Below are positions 50,297 to 58,763 of a stretch of 64,000 nucleotides of DNA, in pieces (within the stretch, counting starts at the first letter, position 1; the number at the start of each line of letters is the position of its first letter). The stretch comes from WQXF01 sp031552825 (GTDB lineage: Bacteria; Bacillota; Clostridia; Christensenellales; Aristaeellaceae), in assembly GCA_031552825.1 (NCBI GenBank), contig JAVBMD010000005.1:47898-111897 (forward strand). Direction: 5' to 3'. The notes below the pieces were generated by a model. That model saw only the letters and a list, made by a program, of their open reading frames with translations. It was not told the origin of the DNA and ran no database searches. The translations under genes and the position numbers were made by a program.

Positions 50297-51520
50297 TTAG
50301 CGCTTGGCGCCCTTCGCGCCGCGCTTGCCCTGCTGGTAGCTCTGCAGGATGGTGGAATCGTAGGCAAAGACGTTCTTAGTCTTTTGCGCGTGGGCTTTGT
50401 AGGCGTACTCCACCATCTTCTCGATCAGCGCGGGGTAGTCGACGCCTTCCTCTGCCCATAAGTAGAAGGCCAGCGAGCCGGGGATGGTGTTGACCTCGTT
50501 GATGTATAGCTCACCGGATGTGTTGAGCATCAGATCGACGCGCACCACGCCCTTGCAGTCCAGCGCGCGGAAGGCGTCGCTGGCCAGTTGCTGGGCGCGC
50601 TGGGTAGCTTCCTCACCGATGGGCGCGGGCACCCGCCGAGCCAGCGACTGCATGCCCTTGCCGCCGGAGGACTTGCCGCCGCCGCGCAGGTACTTATCCT
50701 GATAGGTGAGAAATTCCTGCGTGGAAACCGGCATCTCGCATACCGAGGCGCGCACCTCCTCGCCATACCCCAGCACCGAGCAGTTAACCTCGATGGGCTT
50801 TTCCACCCCGGCCTCAACCAGCACGCGGCGGTCGAAGCTGGCGGCAACGGCGATGGCCTCGCGCAAAGCGACGCGGTCGGTGGCGCGGCTGATGCCGATG
50901 GAGGAGCCTAGGTTGGCAGGCTTGACGAACACGGGGTAGGCCAGCTCGCGCTCCACGCGATCCAGCACCGCTTCCGGCTCGCGCTCGAAGGCGTCGCGCA
51001 GAAAACCGACGTAGGGCAGCACCGGCAGTCCCGCGCCGCGCAGCAGCAGCTTCATCGCGATCTTGTCCATGCCCACAGACGAACCCAGCACCCCGGCCGA
51101 GGTGTAGGGGATATCGGCCAGCTCCAGCAGTCCCTGCACCGTGCCGTCCTCGCCGTGCAAGCCGTGCATCACCGGCAGCGCCACGTCGATGTGCGCCACC
51201 ACTGCCTCCGCCTCGCCGCCGCCGAACAGCTTCATGCCGCCGCGCCGCGCAGGCGGCCAAGCGATCAGATCGCCGCTGCCCGCGTTGTAGTCGATGAGCA
51301 CGCGCTTGAGGTTTTGCGCCGCGGGGTCGAAGCGCTGATAGGTCTCGACGCTGCGCAGCGCGTCGCCGGTATACCACTTGCCATCGCGCGCGATGTAGAT
51401 CGGCACCACCTTGTATCCGCCGCGATCGGCGGCATCCATGCACTGCAGCGCCGATACCACCGAGACATCGTGCTCGCAGGTGCGGCTTCCGTAGATCACC
51501 GCCAACGTCAACTGCGCCAT
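50297..51520 (-). CDS. ddl: D-alanine--D-alanine ligase
   Basis: 407 aa, somewhat long for the family. ATP-grasp enzyme: SVVSALQCMD, MHGLHGEDGTVQGLLELADIPY, FVKPANLGSSIGISR and INEVNTIPGSLAFYLWAE are intact. Makes D-Ala-D-Ala for peptidoglycan. The loop TYQDKYLRGG has the Tyr-x-x-Lys-Tyr pattern of D-Ala-D-Ala (not D-Lac) ligases. It follows murF, its product's user; the C-terminal basic tail (GKRGAKGAKR) is extra. Confidence 0.94.
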   Translation of the reverse strand: MAQLTLAVIYGSRTCEHDVSVVSALQCMDAADRGGYKVVPIYIARDGKWYTGDALRSVETYQRFDPAAQNLKRVLIDYNAGSGDLIAWPPARRGGMKLFGGGEAEAVVAHIDVALPVMHGLHGEDGTVQGLLELADIPYTSAGVLGSSVGMDKIAMKLLLRGAGLPVLPYVGFLRDAFEREPEAVLDRVERELAYPVFVKPANLGSSIGISRATDRVALREAIAVAASFDRRVLVEAGVEKPIEVNCSVLGYGEEVRASVCEMPVSTQEFLTYQDKYLRGGGKSSGGKGMQSLARRVPAPIGEEATQRAQQLASDAFRALDCKGVVRVDLMLNTSGELYINEVNTIPGSLAFYLWAEEGVDYPALIEKMVEYAYKAHAQKTKNVFAYDSTILQSYQQGKRGAKGAKR

Positions 51521-51580
51521 GGGGCGTCCCTCCTTGCTTATCTTGCCGTTCCCACCGCGAAGCGGGGAGAGCGGCGTGAA

Positions 51581-53200
51581 TCATTCCGCGTAATTCTCCG
51601 GCAGATCGTTCTCATAGAGCACGGTATCCCCGGCGCGCAGCAGCGTGCCCAGCAGCGCCGTGCTTTCGTCTAGGCTGGCGACGACGTGCAGGTTGGCGGC
51701 GTCGAAGCCGCCCTTCTCCAGTCCGCGCGCGATCGGTTCGGAGCGCCGCTTGCCGATCAGCACCGCGATATCGGCGCTATCGGCCATCTGCCGCCCAAAG
51801 CTTTCGTTGAGCTCCTCTTGCTGTGCGCCCAGTTCCACCATGCCCGGCGTAACCACGATGCGGCGCGGGGGAAAGGAGCGCAACACATCCAGCGCCGCCT
51901 TGGCACCGGCTGGATTGCTGTTGAAAGCGTCGTCGATCACGGTGACGCCGTTGCCGCTGTCGAGCAGTTGCAGGCGGTGCTCCACCGGCTCCAGCTTGGC
52001 GATGCCCGCCGCCAGTTGCGCCAGCGAAAGCCCTAGATGCAGCGCCGCCTCGGCGCAGAGCAGTAGGTTATCGATGTTGTGCGCGCCCAGCAGCTTGGTT
52101 TGGCAGGCCACGCGCGCGCCGCTTTCATCCGCCAGCGTGAAGCGGCTGCCCCAGGGGCCGATCTCGATGCCCTCGGCGCGCAGGTGCTCTCCCACTTGGC
52201 ACTTTTGCCGCAGTGGGCAGCGGGCGTACAGCCGCTCGCAGATATCGCCATCCTTGGCGAAGAAGGCGGCGCCGTCCTCGGGCAGCGCCTCGATGAGCTC
52301 GTACTTGGTCTGCGCTACCCGCTCGATGCTGCCGAAGGTTTCTAGGTGCTGCGGCCCCACCGAGGTGAGCAGCCCGATGGCCGGGTGAACCAGCTCGCAC
52401 ATCTCCTTGATGTCGCCCACGTGGCGCGCGCCCATCTCGGCGATGAATACCTCGTGCTCCGGCTTAAGCTGTTCGCGGATGACGCGGGTAACGCCCATGG
52501 GCGTGTTGAAGCTGGAGGGCGTGGCCAGCACGTTGTATTTTTCCGATAGCAGCGTGGCCAGCAGGAACTTGGTGCTGGTTTTGCCGTAGCTGCCGGTGAT
52601 GCCGATGCGGATCAGCTTCGGCTGCTCGCGGAGTATGCGCTGCGCATCGCGGAAAAAGCTGCGGTTGATGCCCGCCTCCAGCGGCTGCACCGCCCAAGCG
52701 GTGAGCGCCAGCCAGAGGGGGTTGAGCAGCGGAAAACACACCAGCCAAAAGATCGGGTTAAAGGGAATGAAGGTGGGCAGCACAAAGCCCATCGCGGCCA
52801 ACAAAACTTGCAAAATGCACGCGGCTGCAAGCAACCGGCGCATGCGCGGGGTAAAGACCAGCGCTTTTTTTGCGGGGCGCTTGCGAAAAAATGCATAGAT
52901 GCCGACGCCGCACAGCAAAGGAAGAAGCATGAACAGATCGTCAAATGCGCTGGGCGTTGGACGGTAAGGCAAAGGCGGCAGGCCAAGGAAGAGAGAAACC
53001 GCGACAAATAGGGAAGCCGCCAGTATCGCGCCCGGCAGCCACGCGCGCCATCCGACGCGGCGCAGCGCGCGGAAATATCCGGGCAATTGGTAGCTCTCCA
53101 GCTGGAGCAAGTGCAGCAACGCACGCATGGTCAGCGCGGAGCCGATGCCCATTGCCAAACAAGCGCCAAGCGTTCGCAAAACAGATAGTATATCAGGCAT
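51581..53200 (-). CDS. murF: Membrane-anchored MurF-type ligase
   Basis: 539 aa from ATG 53200, with RBS GGAGG at 11 bp, overlapping the hydrolase gene by 8 bp. Residues 1-170 carry about five hydrophobic helices, absent from standard MurF. The Mur ligase core begins with P-loop GITGSYGKTSTK (about 200-211) and includes EMGARHVGDIKEM, HNIDNLLLCAEAAL and DDAFNSNPAGAKAAL. Joins D-Ala-D-Ala to UDP-MurNAc-tripeptide. The neighbouring ddl supports this role. The anchor may place the reaction near MraY. Confidence 0.9.
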   Translation of the reverse strand: MPDILSVLRTLGACLAMGIGSALTMRALLHLLQLESYQLPGYFRALRRVGWRAWLPGAILAASLFVAVSLFLGLPPLPYRPTPSAFDDLFMLLPLLCGVGIYAFFRKRPAKKALVFTPRMRRLLAAACILQVLLAAMGFVLPTFIPFNPIFWLVCFPLLNPLWLALTAWAVQPLEAGINRSFFRDAQRILREQPKLIRIGITGSYGKTSTKFLLATLLSEKYNVLATPSSFNTPMGVTRVIREQLKPEHEVFIAEMGARHVGDIKEMCELVHPAIGLLTSVGPQHLETFGSIERVAQTKYELIEALPEDGAAFFAKDGDICERLYARCPLRQKCQVGEHLRAEGIEIGPWGSRFTLADESGARVACQTKLLGAHNIDNLLLCAEAALHLGLSLAQLAAGIAKLEPVEHRLQLLDSGNGVTVIDDAFNSNPAGAKAALDVLRSFPPRRIVVTPGMVELGAQQEELNESFGRQMADSADIAVLIGKRRSEPIARGLEKGGFDAANLHVVASLDESTALLGTLLRAGDTVLYENDLPENYAE

Positions 53201-53984
53201 GTGCGTCCTGCCCTCCTTCCAACAAAAACGTTTCCAGCACGCGGGTGAACTCCTGCGCGTGCTCCAGATAAGCGTAATGCGTACCCGGCACCACCACCAG
53301 TCCGGCGTCGGGGATGGTTTGCTCCATCTCCTTGGCCATCCACAGCGGCGTGGCGGTGTCCTGATCGCCCCAATAGAGCAGCGTCGGCACCTGAATCTTG
53401 GGCAAGCAATCGCGCAGGTCAAGATTGACGACCTTTACGAAGGTCTTGCGCATTTCCTCGTCAAGCGCGTTGTAGTCGGCGGAGCCAAACTGTTTGCGCA
53501 GCGCTTCGCGCCAATGCGCGGGCGCTCCGCCCAGCACGCGGGTCTTTTCCAAAATGTCGCAGCCGCCGCGTAGCAGCTTATAGAGCTGGCCGCGCGCCTT
53601 GCTCTTGGGCGTGGGCTTGGGGCGCAAGCCCGCGCCGCCGGTCAGCACCAGCCGCGAAAACAGCTCCGGCTGATGCGCGCCCAGCCATAGCGCCACGCGC
53701 CCACCGAAGGAGTGCGCCACCACCGCGCAGCCCGCCAAATTCAGCGCCCGGATCAGCCGTTCGGTGCAGCGCGCGTACTCCGGCACGCCCCATGGCTCCG
53801 GCGGACGGCCGCTGCGCCCATGGCCGGGGAAGTCGATAACGGTGACGCGCGCCTTTTCGCTGAGCGCGTCAAAGATCGGCTTCCACAGCTCGGTGGAGCA
53901 CATCCATCCGTGCAACAAGAGAATATCCCGCCCGGCCCCTCGCTGCTCGTAATACACGCGCACGCCGTCGATGTTTCGCTCCAT
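53193..53984 (-). CDS. Alpha/beta hydrolase
   Basis: 263 aa from ATG 53984 (MERNIDGVRVYYEQRGAG), with RBS GGGAGG. Oxyanion HGWMCSTELW, nucleophile VAHSFGGR, acid YWGDQDTAT, catalytic His in PGTHYAYLEH. Typical soluble hydrolase, frequently found next to murF in Clostridia-like genomes. Substrate unknown. Confidence 0.87.
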   Translation of the reverse strand: MERNIDGVRVYYEQRGAGRDILLLHGWMCSTELWKPIFDALSEKARVTVIDFPGHGRSGRPPEPWGVPEYARCTERLIRALNLAGCAVVAHSFGGRVALWLGAHQPELFSRLVLTGGAGLRPKPTPKSKARGQLYKLLRGGCDILEKTRVLGGAPAHWREALRKQFGSADYNALDEEMRKTFVKVVNLDLRDCLPKIQVPTLLYWGDQDTATPLWMAKEMEQTIPDAGLVVVPGTHYAYLEHAQEFTRVLETFLLEGGQDAHA

Positions 53985-54017
53985 GGCGCCTCCCGAAATC
54001 CCCAAATATCCCCGCAC

Positions 54018-54042
54018 AGTTTACGGATTTGCGCTGTAAACT
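54018..54042. other. Short inverted repeat upstream of the hydrolase-murF-ddl operon
   Basis: AGTTTAC, 11 bp, GTAAACT, about 35 bp before the hydrolase start. Could be a repressor site or part of the leader; no clear promoter was identified. Confidence 0.35.
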
Positions 54043-54093
54043 ATGCCACGGTTCACCCTTATCTTACCCTATTTGGGCAAAAAAGTATAGGTA

Positions 54094-54145
54094 TCGCCTT
54101 GCTAGGCGACCAAAGGGCTTTCCGGTCGCCCTTTGGAAACCTTCG
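54094..54145 (+). repeat. Dispersed 52-bp palindromic repeat, copy 2 (intergenic)
   Basis: 49 of 52 bases match copy 1 at 9770-9821. Contains CCAAAGGGC / GCCCTTTGG and GGCGACC / GGTCGCC. Lies between the divergent-end region of the hydrolase gene and the rimI stop. Confidence 0.85.
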
Positions 54146-54174
54146 GCACCCAGATTCTGTGATAAAGAGTAGAA

Positions 54175-54639
54175 TCAGTCTTCCTCCGGCAGCGGCAGCG
54201 GCGCGTACATGATTAGCGCGTCCTCTTGGTTGTCCTCGTAATACCGCTTGCGGTAGCCGACGTCGAGAAAGCCTACCTTATGATAGAGCGCCTGCGCCAC
54301 GGCGTTGGAGCGGCGCACCTCCAGCGTAATCATGCCCATGCAGGTGTCGGCGGAAAGCTTCATCAGCGCGCGCGTGATGCGCTCGCCATACCCCTTGCCG
54401 CGCGCGTCGGGATGCACGGCGATATTGGTGACGTGCGCCTCGTCGATGACCAGCCACACCCCGCCGTAGGCCACGATGCGGCCTTCCTCCTCCAGCACCA
54501 GATAGCGCGCCACGATGTTTTCCTTCAGCTCCCGCTCGAAGGAATCCCGCGACCAAGGCATGGAGAAAATTTGCTGCTCCAGCTCGGCGATGGCGTCCAG
54601 ATCGCGCAGTTCCATAGGGCGCAGGATGACGTCAGCCAT
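54175..54639 (-). CDS. rimI: Ribosomal protein alanine N-acetyltransferase
   Basis: 154 aa GNAT enzyme: LRPMELRDLDAIAELEQQIF, acetyl-CoA site VHPDARGKGYGERITRAL and EVRRSNAVAQALYHKVGF. Acetylates the N-terminus of ribosomal protein bS18 or related targets. Overlaps tsaB by 8 bp in the common tsaE-tsaB-rimI order. Confidence 0.93.
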   Translation of the reverse strand: MADVILRPMELRDLDAIAELEQQIFSMPWSRDSFERELKENIVARYLVLEEEGRIVAYGGVWLVIDEAHVTNIAVHPDARGKGYGERITRALMKLSADTCMGMITLEVRRSNAVAQALYHKVGFLDVGYRKRYYEDNQEDALIMYAPLPLPEED

Positions 54640-55357
54640 GGGAAGCCTCCTCCACGACAGCTTGCGCGGCCAGTTTGGCGGCGCGCTCGCGCTCGGCCTG
54701 CGGCGCGCGCAGGTATAGCGGCATCAGTGTGGCGTAATCCACTGCCTGTTCCGCCCGGCAGCGCGCCAGCGTCGCGGCGGCTCCGGCGCGCAGCCCGCAC
54801 AGATGCGGCGGCGCGAAGGCGGCGCGGTCGCCCAGCGCCTCGGCAATGCGCTCGCGAAACACCGGCACGCCGTCACCCGCGAACAGCAGCGGCTTGTTCA
54901 GCGCGCAGGCTTGCGAAAGAAACTCCGGCAGCTTGCAAGCGACGTCCTCTAGCAGGCGTTGCGGCGGCAGACCGGGCGCAAAGGCTGCGCCATATACCTG
55001 CCCGGCGCGCGCGTCGAGGATGGGGCAGATCGCGCCATCGAACGCGCCGACCCCGGCGACCAACGTCTCCAGCGCATGCACGCCGATGCAGGGTTTGCCG
55101 GTGGCTTGCGCGAGGGTTTTTACGGTGGTCACGCCGATGCGCACGCCGGTGAAGGAACCCGGCCCCACCACCGCCGCGTACAGATCCACCTCGGCGGGGG
55201 AGAGCTGGGTTTGCGCAAGCGCCTGCTCCACGGCGGGCATCAGCCACTCGGAGTGGGTGCGCCTGTGGGTAAGCTCGCATTCGAACAGCAGGCGATCCTC
55301 ATCCAGCAGCGCCACGCCCACCGACGGCCCGGAGGTGTCCACGGCTAGTATCTTCAT
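54632..55357 (-). CDS. tsaB: tRNA t6A biosynthesis protein TsaB
   Basis: 241 aa from ATG 55357 (MKILAVDTSGPSVGVALL), with RBS GAGGAGGA. ASKHA-type fold with VGPGSFTGVRIGVTTVKTLAQ and HALETLVAG. Forms the t6A-synthesising complex with TsaD and TsaE; TsaD is not in the window. Confidence 0.94.
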   Translation of the reverse strand: MKILAVDTSGPSVGVALLDEDRLLFECELTHRRTHSEWLMPAVEQALAQTQLSPAEVDLYAAVVGPGSFTGVRIGVTTVKTLAQATGKPCIGVHALETLVAGVGAFDGAICPILDARAGQVYGAAFAPGLPPQRLLEDVACKLPEFLSQACALNKPLLFAGDGVPVFRERIAEALGDRAAFAPPHLCGLRAGAAATLARCRAEQAVDYATLMPLYLRAPQAERERAAKLAAQAVVEEASHG

Positions 55358-55379
55358 CGGGGTTCCTCCTCGTCCAGCG

Positions 55380-55829
55380 CTATAGGGCGCCGAGATCAAA
55401 ACCGCCCAACGGCGTGAGGCAAATTGCCCGCGCGTCGGGCTCCTCGGGATCGTAGGCAAAGTCGATTTCCAGCCGGCGTTCCGGCATGGCTTCCATAGCG
55501 CGTTGCGGCCATTCGATCAGCGCCACGCCGTCGCCGCCGATGTGCTCCTCCAGCCCGCTTTCCCACAGTTCCTGCGCATCCTCTAATCGGTACAGATCCA
55601 TATGGTACAGCGGGCAGCGCGTGCCTTGGCTGCAGGTCATCAGCGTAAAGGTAGGGCTGGGCAGCGCGCCGGTAACGCCCATACCGCGCGCGATGCCGCG
55701 CGCCAGCACGCTTTTGCCCGCGCCCAGTTCCCCGCGCAGCAGCACCACATCCCCGGCACGCAAACGCCCGCCCAAGCTCCTGCCTAGGCGGTGCGTTTCT
55801 TCCTCGGAATGCGTGCGTATTTGCGGCAT
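55380..55829 (-). CDS. tsaE: tRNA t6A biosynthesis ATPase TsaE
   Basis: 149 aa. Walker A GELGAGKSVLARGIARG, switch region PSPTFTLM, and YHMDLYRLED. ATPase of the t6A complex. First gene of the operon with tsaB and rimI. Confidence 0.94.
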   Translation of the reverse strand: MPQIRTHSEEETHRLGRSLGGRLRAGDVVLLRGELGAGKSVLARGIARGMGVTGALPSPTFTLMTCSQGTRCPLYHMDLYRLEDAQELWESGLEEHIGGDGVALIEWPQRAMEAMPERRLEIDFAYDPEEPDARAICLTPLGGFDLGAL

Positions 55830-55882
55830 GCTGTGCTCCGGTATTTCAGTTCATCTTGATAACTTTGGTAAGAACCTCGCAC

Positions 55883-55912
55883 ATTATACCAATCAGGCGC
55901 GGCGCGTGTCAA
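55883..55912 (-). promoter_or_regulatory. tsaE-tsaB-rimI promoter
   Basis: Consensus TTGACA, 18-bp spacer, TATAAT on the minus strand. The -35 box overlaps the stop codon of ribU. Confidence 0.85.
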
Positions 55913-56493
55913 CGCGGGCGTTGATGCAGCAGCGGGGAGAGGCGTTTGTAGACCAGCAGCGTCAGTGCGCTGAGCACGAAGCCTTTGAGCAGATTAAAGG
56001 GAAGGGTGATGTAGATCACCAGCTTTTCCAAGCTGTCCACGCTGGGCAGCGCGGCCTGCGCCATGCCCAAGATGGCGGCCTCGGGATAGTTCATCCACAG
56101 CATGTACACGGGCAGCATGATAAAGTAATTGGTTAGCGCGCCGACGATGGCGATGCAAATCGTGCCGATTCCTAGGCCGATCAGCGCGGTGCCCAGCGTC
56201 TTTTTGCGCTGGTAAAGCAAGCTGGCGGGCAGCACCAGCGCGCAGGACATCAGCAGATCGGCGGCCTCGCCGACGTACATGGTGGAGGAAATGGTCATGT
56301 GGAAGAGGTTTTTGAGCAAAATCACCAGAAAGCCTGCTATCGGTCCCATAGAGAATCCGGCCAAGATCGCTGGGAAGGTGCTCAGGTCCAGCTTGTAGAA
56401 CGCCACGATCGGGATTTCGAACAGGTAGAGTACGATGGCCGCCGCCGTGAGCAAGCCGATCCGGGTCATTTTCCAAGTGCGTGTGCTGCGCAT
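55909..56493 (-). CDS. ribU: Riboflavin ECF transporter substrate-binding component
   Basis: 194 aa from ATG 56493 (MRSTRTWKMTRIGLLTAAA), with RBS AAAGGAGG. Six membrane helices with FEIPIVAFYKLDLSTFPAILAGFSMGP and GALTNYFIMLPVYM, the RibU signature. Captures riboflavin for the shared ECF module, whose genes are elsewhere. Controlled by the FMN riboswitch in its leader. Confidence 0.94.
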   Translation of the reverse strand: MRSTRTWKMTRIGLLTAAAIVLYLFEIPIVAFYKLDLSTFPAILAGFSMGPIAGFLVILLKNLFHMTISSTMYVGEAADLLMSCALVLPASLLYQRKKTLGTALIGLGIGTICIAIVGALTNYFIMLPVYMLWMNYPEAAILGMAQAALPSVDSLEKLVIYITLPFNLLKGFVLSALTLLVYKRLSPLLHQRPR

Positions 56494-56550
56494 AAGTTGT
56501 GCGCCTCCTTTTTCTCTGCAAGACGCTGCGGCGTCCGGGGAACATAAAGA

Positions 56551-56576
56551 CCCCTGAACAATGTATCGTTCAGGGG
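56551..56576 (-). terminator. Riboswitch expression-platform hairpin
   Basis: CCCCTGAAC / GTTCAGGGG with an 8-nt loop, followed on the minus strand by TCTTTAT. Lies between the FMN aptamer and ribU; probable FMN-induced terminator, though the T-run is poor. Confidence 0.7.
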
Positions 56577-56612
56577 CCGGAAAACACGTGCGCGATCGCG
56601 ATCCTGTTTTCG

Positions 56613-56718
56613 GTCTTCTTTCATCCAGACTGTACTGTCGGCTCCGGAATTTCACCGGATCAGCCTTTCGGCTCGCGGGCTTTACCGCCGGTGGGGAATC
56701 GCACCCCGCCCTGAAGAC
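56613..56718 (-). ncRNA. FMN riboswitch (RFN element)
   Basis: Minus strand: P1 GTCTTC / GAAGAC, then AGGGCGGGGTGCGATTCCCC, ACCGGCGGTAAAGCCCGCGAG, GGTGAAATTCCGGAGCCGAC and AGTCTGGATGAAAGAAGA, which are the conserved RFN blocks in order. When FMN is bound it should turn ribU off. Confidence 0.97.
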
Positions 56719-56747
56719 GCTTCGCATTCTATGCAGTTTTCAAACGC

Positions 56748-56777
56748 ATTATAGCGCCTCGGATTTAGCGTTGTCAA
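56748..56777 (-). promoter_or_regulatory. ribU promoter
   Basis: TTGACA, 18-bp spacer, TATAAT on the minus strand, starting the transcript about 22 nt before the FMN aptamer. Confidence 0.85.
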
Positions 56778-56840
56778 GATGCGGTGGGGCTTAGAAGTTT
56801 TTTTTCAATTCTTTTTTCAGGAACGCGCCGTATTTTGTTG

Positions 56841-56869
56841 TTGCAATCAATGCCGGTCTACGCTATAAT
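56841..56869 (+). promoter_or_regulatory. tRNA-Pro promoter
   Basis: TTGCAA, 17-bp spacer, TATAAT, about 10 bp upstream of the predicted tRNA transcript start. Confidence 0.8.
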
Positions 56870-56885
56870 ACTCTTCGTCGGTTGA

Positions 56886-56962
56886 CTGGGTGTGGCGCAG
56901 TTTGGTAGCGTGCTTGAATGGGGTTCAAGAGGCCGGAGGTTCGAATCCTCTCACCCAGACCA
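56886..56962 (+). tRNA. tRNA-Pro (anticodon GGG)
   Basis: Acceptor arms CTGGGTG / CACCCAG, anticodon stem CTTGA / TCAAG with loop ATGGGGT (anticodon GGG), T-arm GGAGG-TTCGAAT-CCTCT, discriminator A and encoded CCA. Reads proline CCC/CCU codons. Confidence 0.95.
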
Positions 56963-56967
56963 TTTCC

Positions 56968-57005
56968 AAAACCGCTTAAAGGATTTGAACCTTTGAGCGG
57001 TTTTT
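56968..57005 (+). terminator. Terminator after tRNA-Pro
   Basis: AAACCGCTTAAAGG / CCTTTGAGCGGTTTTT with one mismatch, then a T-run. Confidence 0.8.
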
Positions 57006-57013
57006 GTTATAAT
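56985..57013 (+). promoter_or_regulatory. Promoter of the AT-rich gene, embedded in the terminator
   Basis: TTGAAC in the terminator loop, 17-bp spacer, TATAAT just past the T-run. Confidence 0.6.
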
Positions 57014-57087
57014 GCGAGCGTAGAGTGTTCGTATACTACACATTTGAGAGGCAGACTAATGCGTAATGGTTGCATGGAGGACAATTC

Positions 57088-58044
57088 ATGTATGAAAAGC
57101 TTTTATCAATAAGCGAAACGTGGTTGCAATATGCCATACGGATAAATCTTCTTAATGAAAACAGAGAGGATTTAGTTGAATTAAAGGCTGGAGCATTGAA
57201 AGATAAGAAAATTCTATTATATCTTAACGATATTACCAACTTCCACAATGCAATAGTAAGAAATCATAAAGACCCCGACTTATCAATACACAAACTGTTA
57301 TTCCTGCTTGATATTGGGTTTGAAACGGATATCCCCGAAATTGAAAGCGCAGTTAGACAGATAATGAGCCACAGAGACAAAAACGGAGTATATCAGTCGA
57401 AGACAAACATACCGCCGCACTACGGCGGTAAGGGCGAAGATGTTTTCGGTTGGTGCTTATGTGATGCGCCTTTGTTACTTCTGGCATTATTAAAAGCCAA
57501 AATTGATTATAAACAACATATCAGGCAGGGCGCGGAACACCTGTTAGGCCTGTACAGTGAACAAGGGTTTCCTTGTTCGGTTTCCGAAGAACACGGAACA
57601 TTCAGAGGGCCTGGACGGAAAGGCGATTGTTGCCCGTTTGCAACGCTTATCATGATAAAACTATTATCCGAGATTGACGAGTATCGAAACAGCGATATTG
57701 TAAAGGGCGGAATAGAGGTTATTCTATCTCTATGGGAAAACAGCTATGAAAGGCACCCGTATATGTTTTATATGGGTACTGACTTCCGCAAACTCAAAGC
57801 GCCCGCTATGTGGTATGACATTGTGAGTGTTGCCGACTGTTTAAGCAAGTTTGACTTCGTAAAATCCGATTCTCGATTTTGCGAAATGGTAGCTTTGATA
57901 CAAGGGAAACGGAACGCGGACGGTATGTTTATTCCCGAATCGGTCTACCAAAAATTCAAAGGCTGGGATTTCGGACAAAAGAAAATTCCATCACCCTACC
58001 TCACTTATCTATGCGAGAGGATATTTCAACAAGTAGGAATATAA
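57088..58044 (+). CDS. Unknown AT-rich, probably acquired gene
   Basis: 318 aa from ATG 57088, with RBS TGGAGG at 7 bp. Base composition and codon use (AAA, ATA, TTA, AAT) contrast sharply with the GC-rich neighbours. All-helical appearance; repeated blocks such as LLLALLKAKIDYKQHIRQGA and CCPFATLIMIKLLSEIDEY, each preceded by a Gly-rich turn, recall alpha/alpha-toroid (prenyltransferase-like) repeats. Cys pairs (WCLCDAP, GDCCPF) could bind metal. No signal peptide. I do not recognise a specific family. Its stop codon sits at the junction with the truncated channel gene. Confidence 0.7.
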   Translation: MYEKLLSISETWLQYAIRINLLNENREDLVELKAGALKDKKILLYLNDITNFHNAIVRNHKDPDLSIHKLLFLLDIGFETDIPEIESAVRQIMSHRDKNGVYQSKTNIPPHYGGKGEDVFGWCLCDAPLLLLALLKAKIDYKQHIRQGAEHLLGLYSEQGFPCSVSEEHGTFRGPGRKGDCCPFATLIMIKLLSEIDEYRNSDIVKGGIEVILSLWENSYERHPYMFYMGTDFRKLKAPAMWYDIVSVADCLSKFDFVKSDSRFCEMVALIQGKRNADGMFIPESVYQKFKGWDFGQKKIPSPYLTYLCERIFQQVGI

Positions 58045-58656
58045 GTCGAATATCTGGCGCGTCTATGGACAGCGCCGTTCATTTTTCCGAACAAAAAGCC
58101 GACCGCCGCAAGGTTGAAATACGCGTTCTCGTTCATGGCGCTTGTTGACTTGCTGGCGATTTTGCCCTTCTATCTGCCCTTCATCATCCCGATTGATCTT
58201 CGGGTGCTACGGATGGTGCGCCTGTTGCGGATCTTGCGCATTTTGAAAGTGAACCGTTACACCAGTGCGTTATCTGCGGTTGGCAACGTCATAAAGAGCA
58301 AGGCGTCGCAGCTGATATCTTCCATGCTGGTGGTGCTGGTTTTGATGGTGATGGCGTCGGTTTTGATGTACAACGTGGAAAGCGAAGCACAGCCGGAAGT
58401 GTTTGAAAATGCGTTCTCCGGCATGTGGTGGGCGGTGGCTACGCTGACCACCGTGGGCTATGGGGATATTTTCCCTGTAACCGCTCTGGGCAAGGCCTTA
58501 AGCGCCGTCATTGCGCTGCTCGGCATCGGGCTGGTCGCGGTGCCTACCGGCATCATCAGCGCCGGATTTATGGAGAATATCACAGCGCGAAATGATGGAG
58601 CGATAGAAGAAAAGCATTTTTGCCCGTACTGCGGGAAAAGGATTCATGATCGCTAA
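58045..58656 (+). pseudogene. 5'-truncated voltage-gated potassium channel
   Basis: The open frame starts directly after the TAA of the previous gene with VEYLARLWTAPFIFPNKKP (end of S2 and S2-S3 loop), then S3 (ALVDLLAILPFYLPF), S4 with its Arg ladder (LRVLRMVRLLRILRILK), S5, selectivity filter TTVGYGD, S6 and a C-terminal zinc-ribbon-like CPYCGKRIHDR. The N-terminus and S1-S2 are missing. Re-initiation at TTG 58114 or ATG 58135 could make an S3-S6 fragment, but the native start is gone. GC content returns to the genome norm here, so the break is the right edge of the AT-rich insert. Confidence 0.82.
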
Positions 58657-58763
58657 GCTGCTCAACTGCCGAATGCGCGGGGTAGCCGTTCCGCAGGGGG
58701 GGGGCCATCCTTCGGCATCAGGATGGTACAGGATGCGAAAATTCTCCGAACAGCCTTAGACTT

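Noticed and set aside
51581..53422. Longer start for MurF
   Set aside because: The added residues read the hydrolase gene in the wrong frame; ATG 53200 has an RBS and a natural 8-bp overlap.
56940..58055. Attachment-site direct repeat flanking the AT-rich insert
   Set aside because: The tRNA 3' end has TCGAATCC and the right junction has TCGAATAT, but only six bases match, too short to call an att site.
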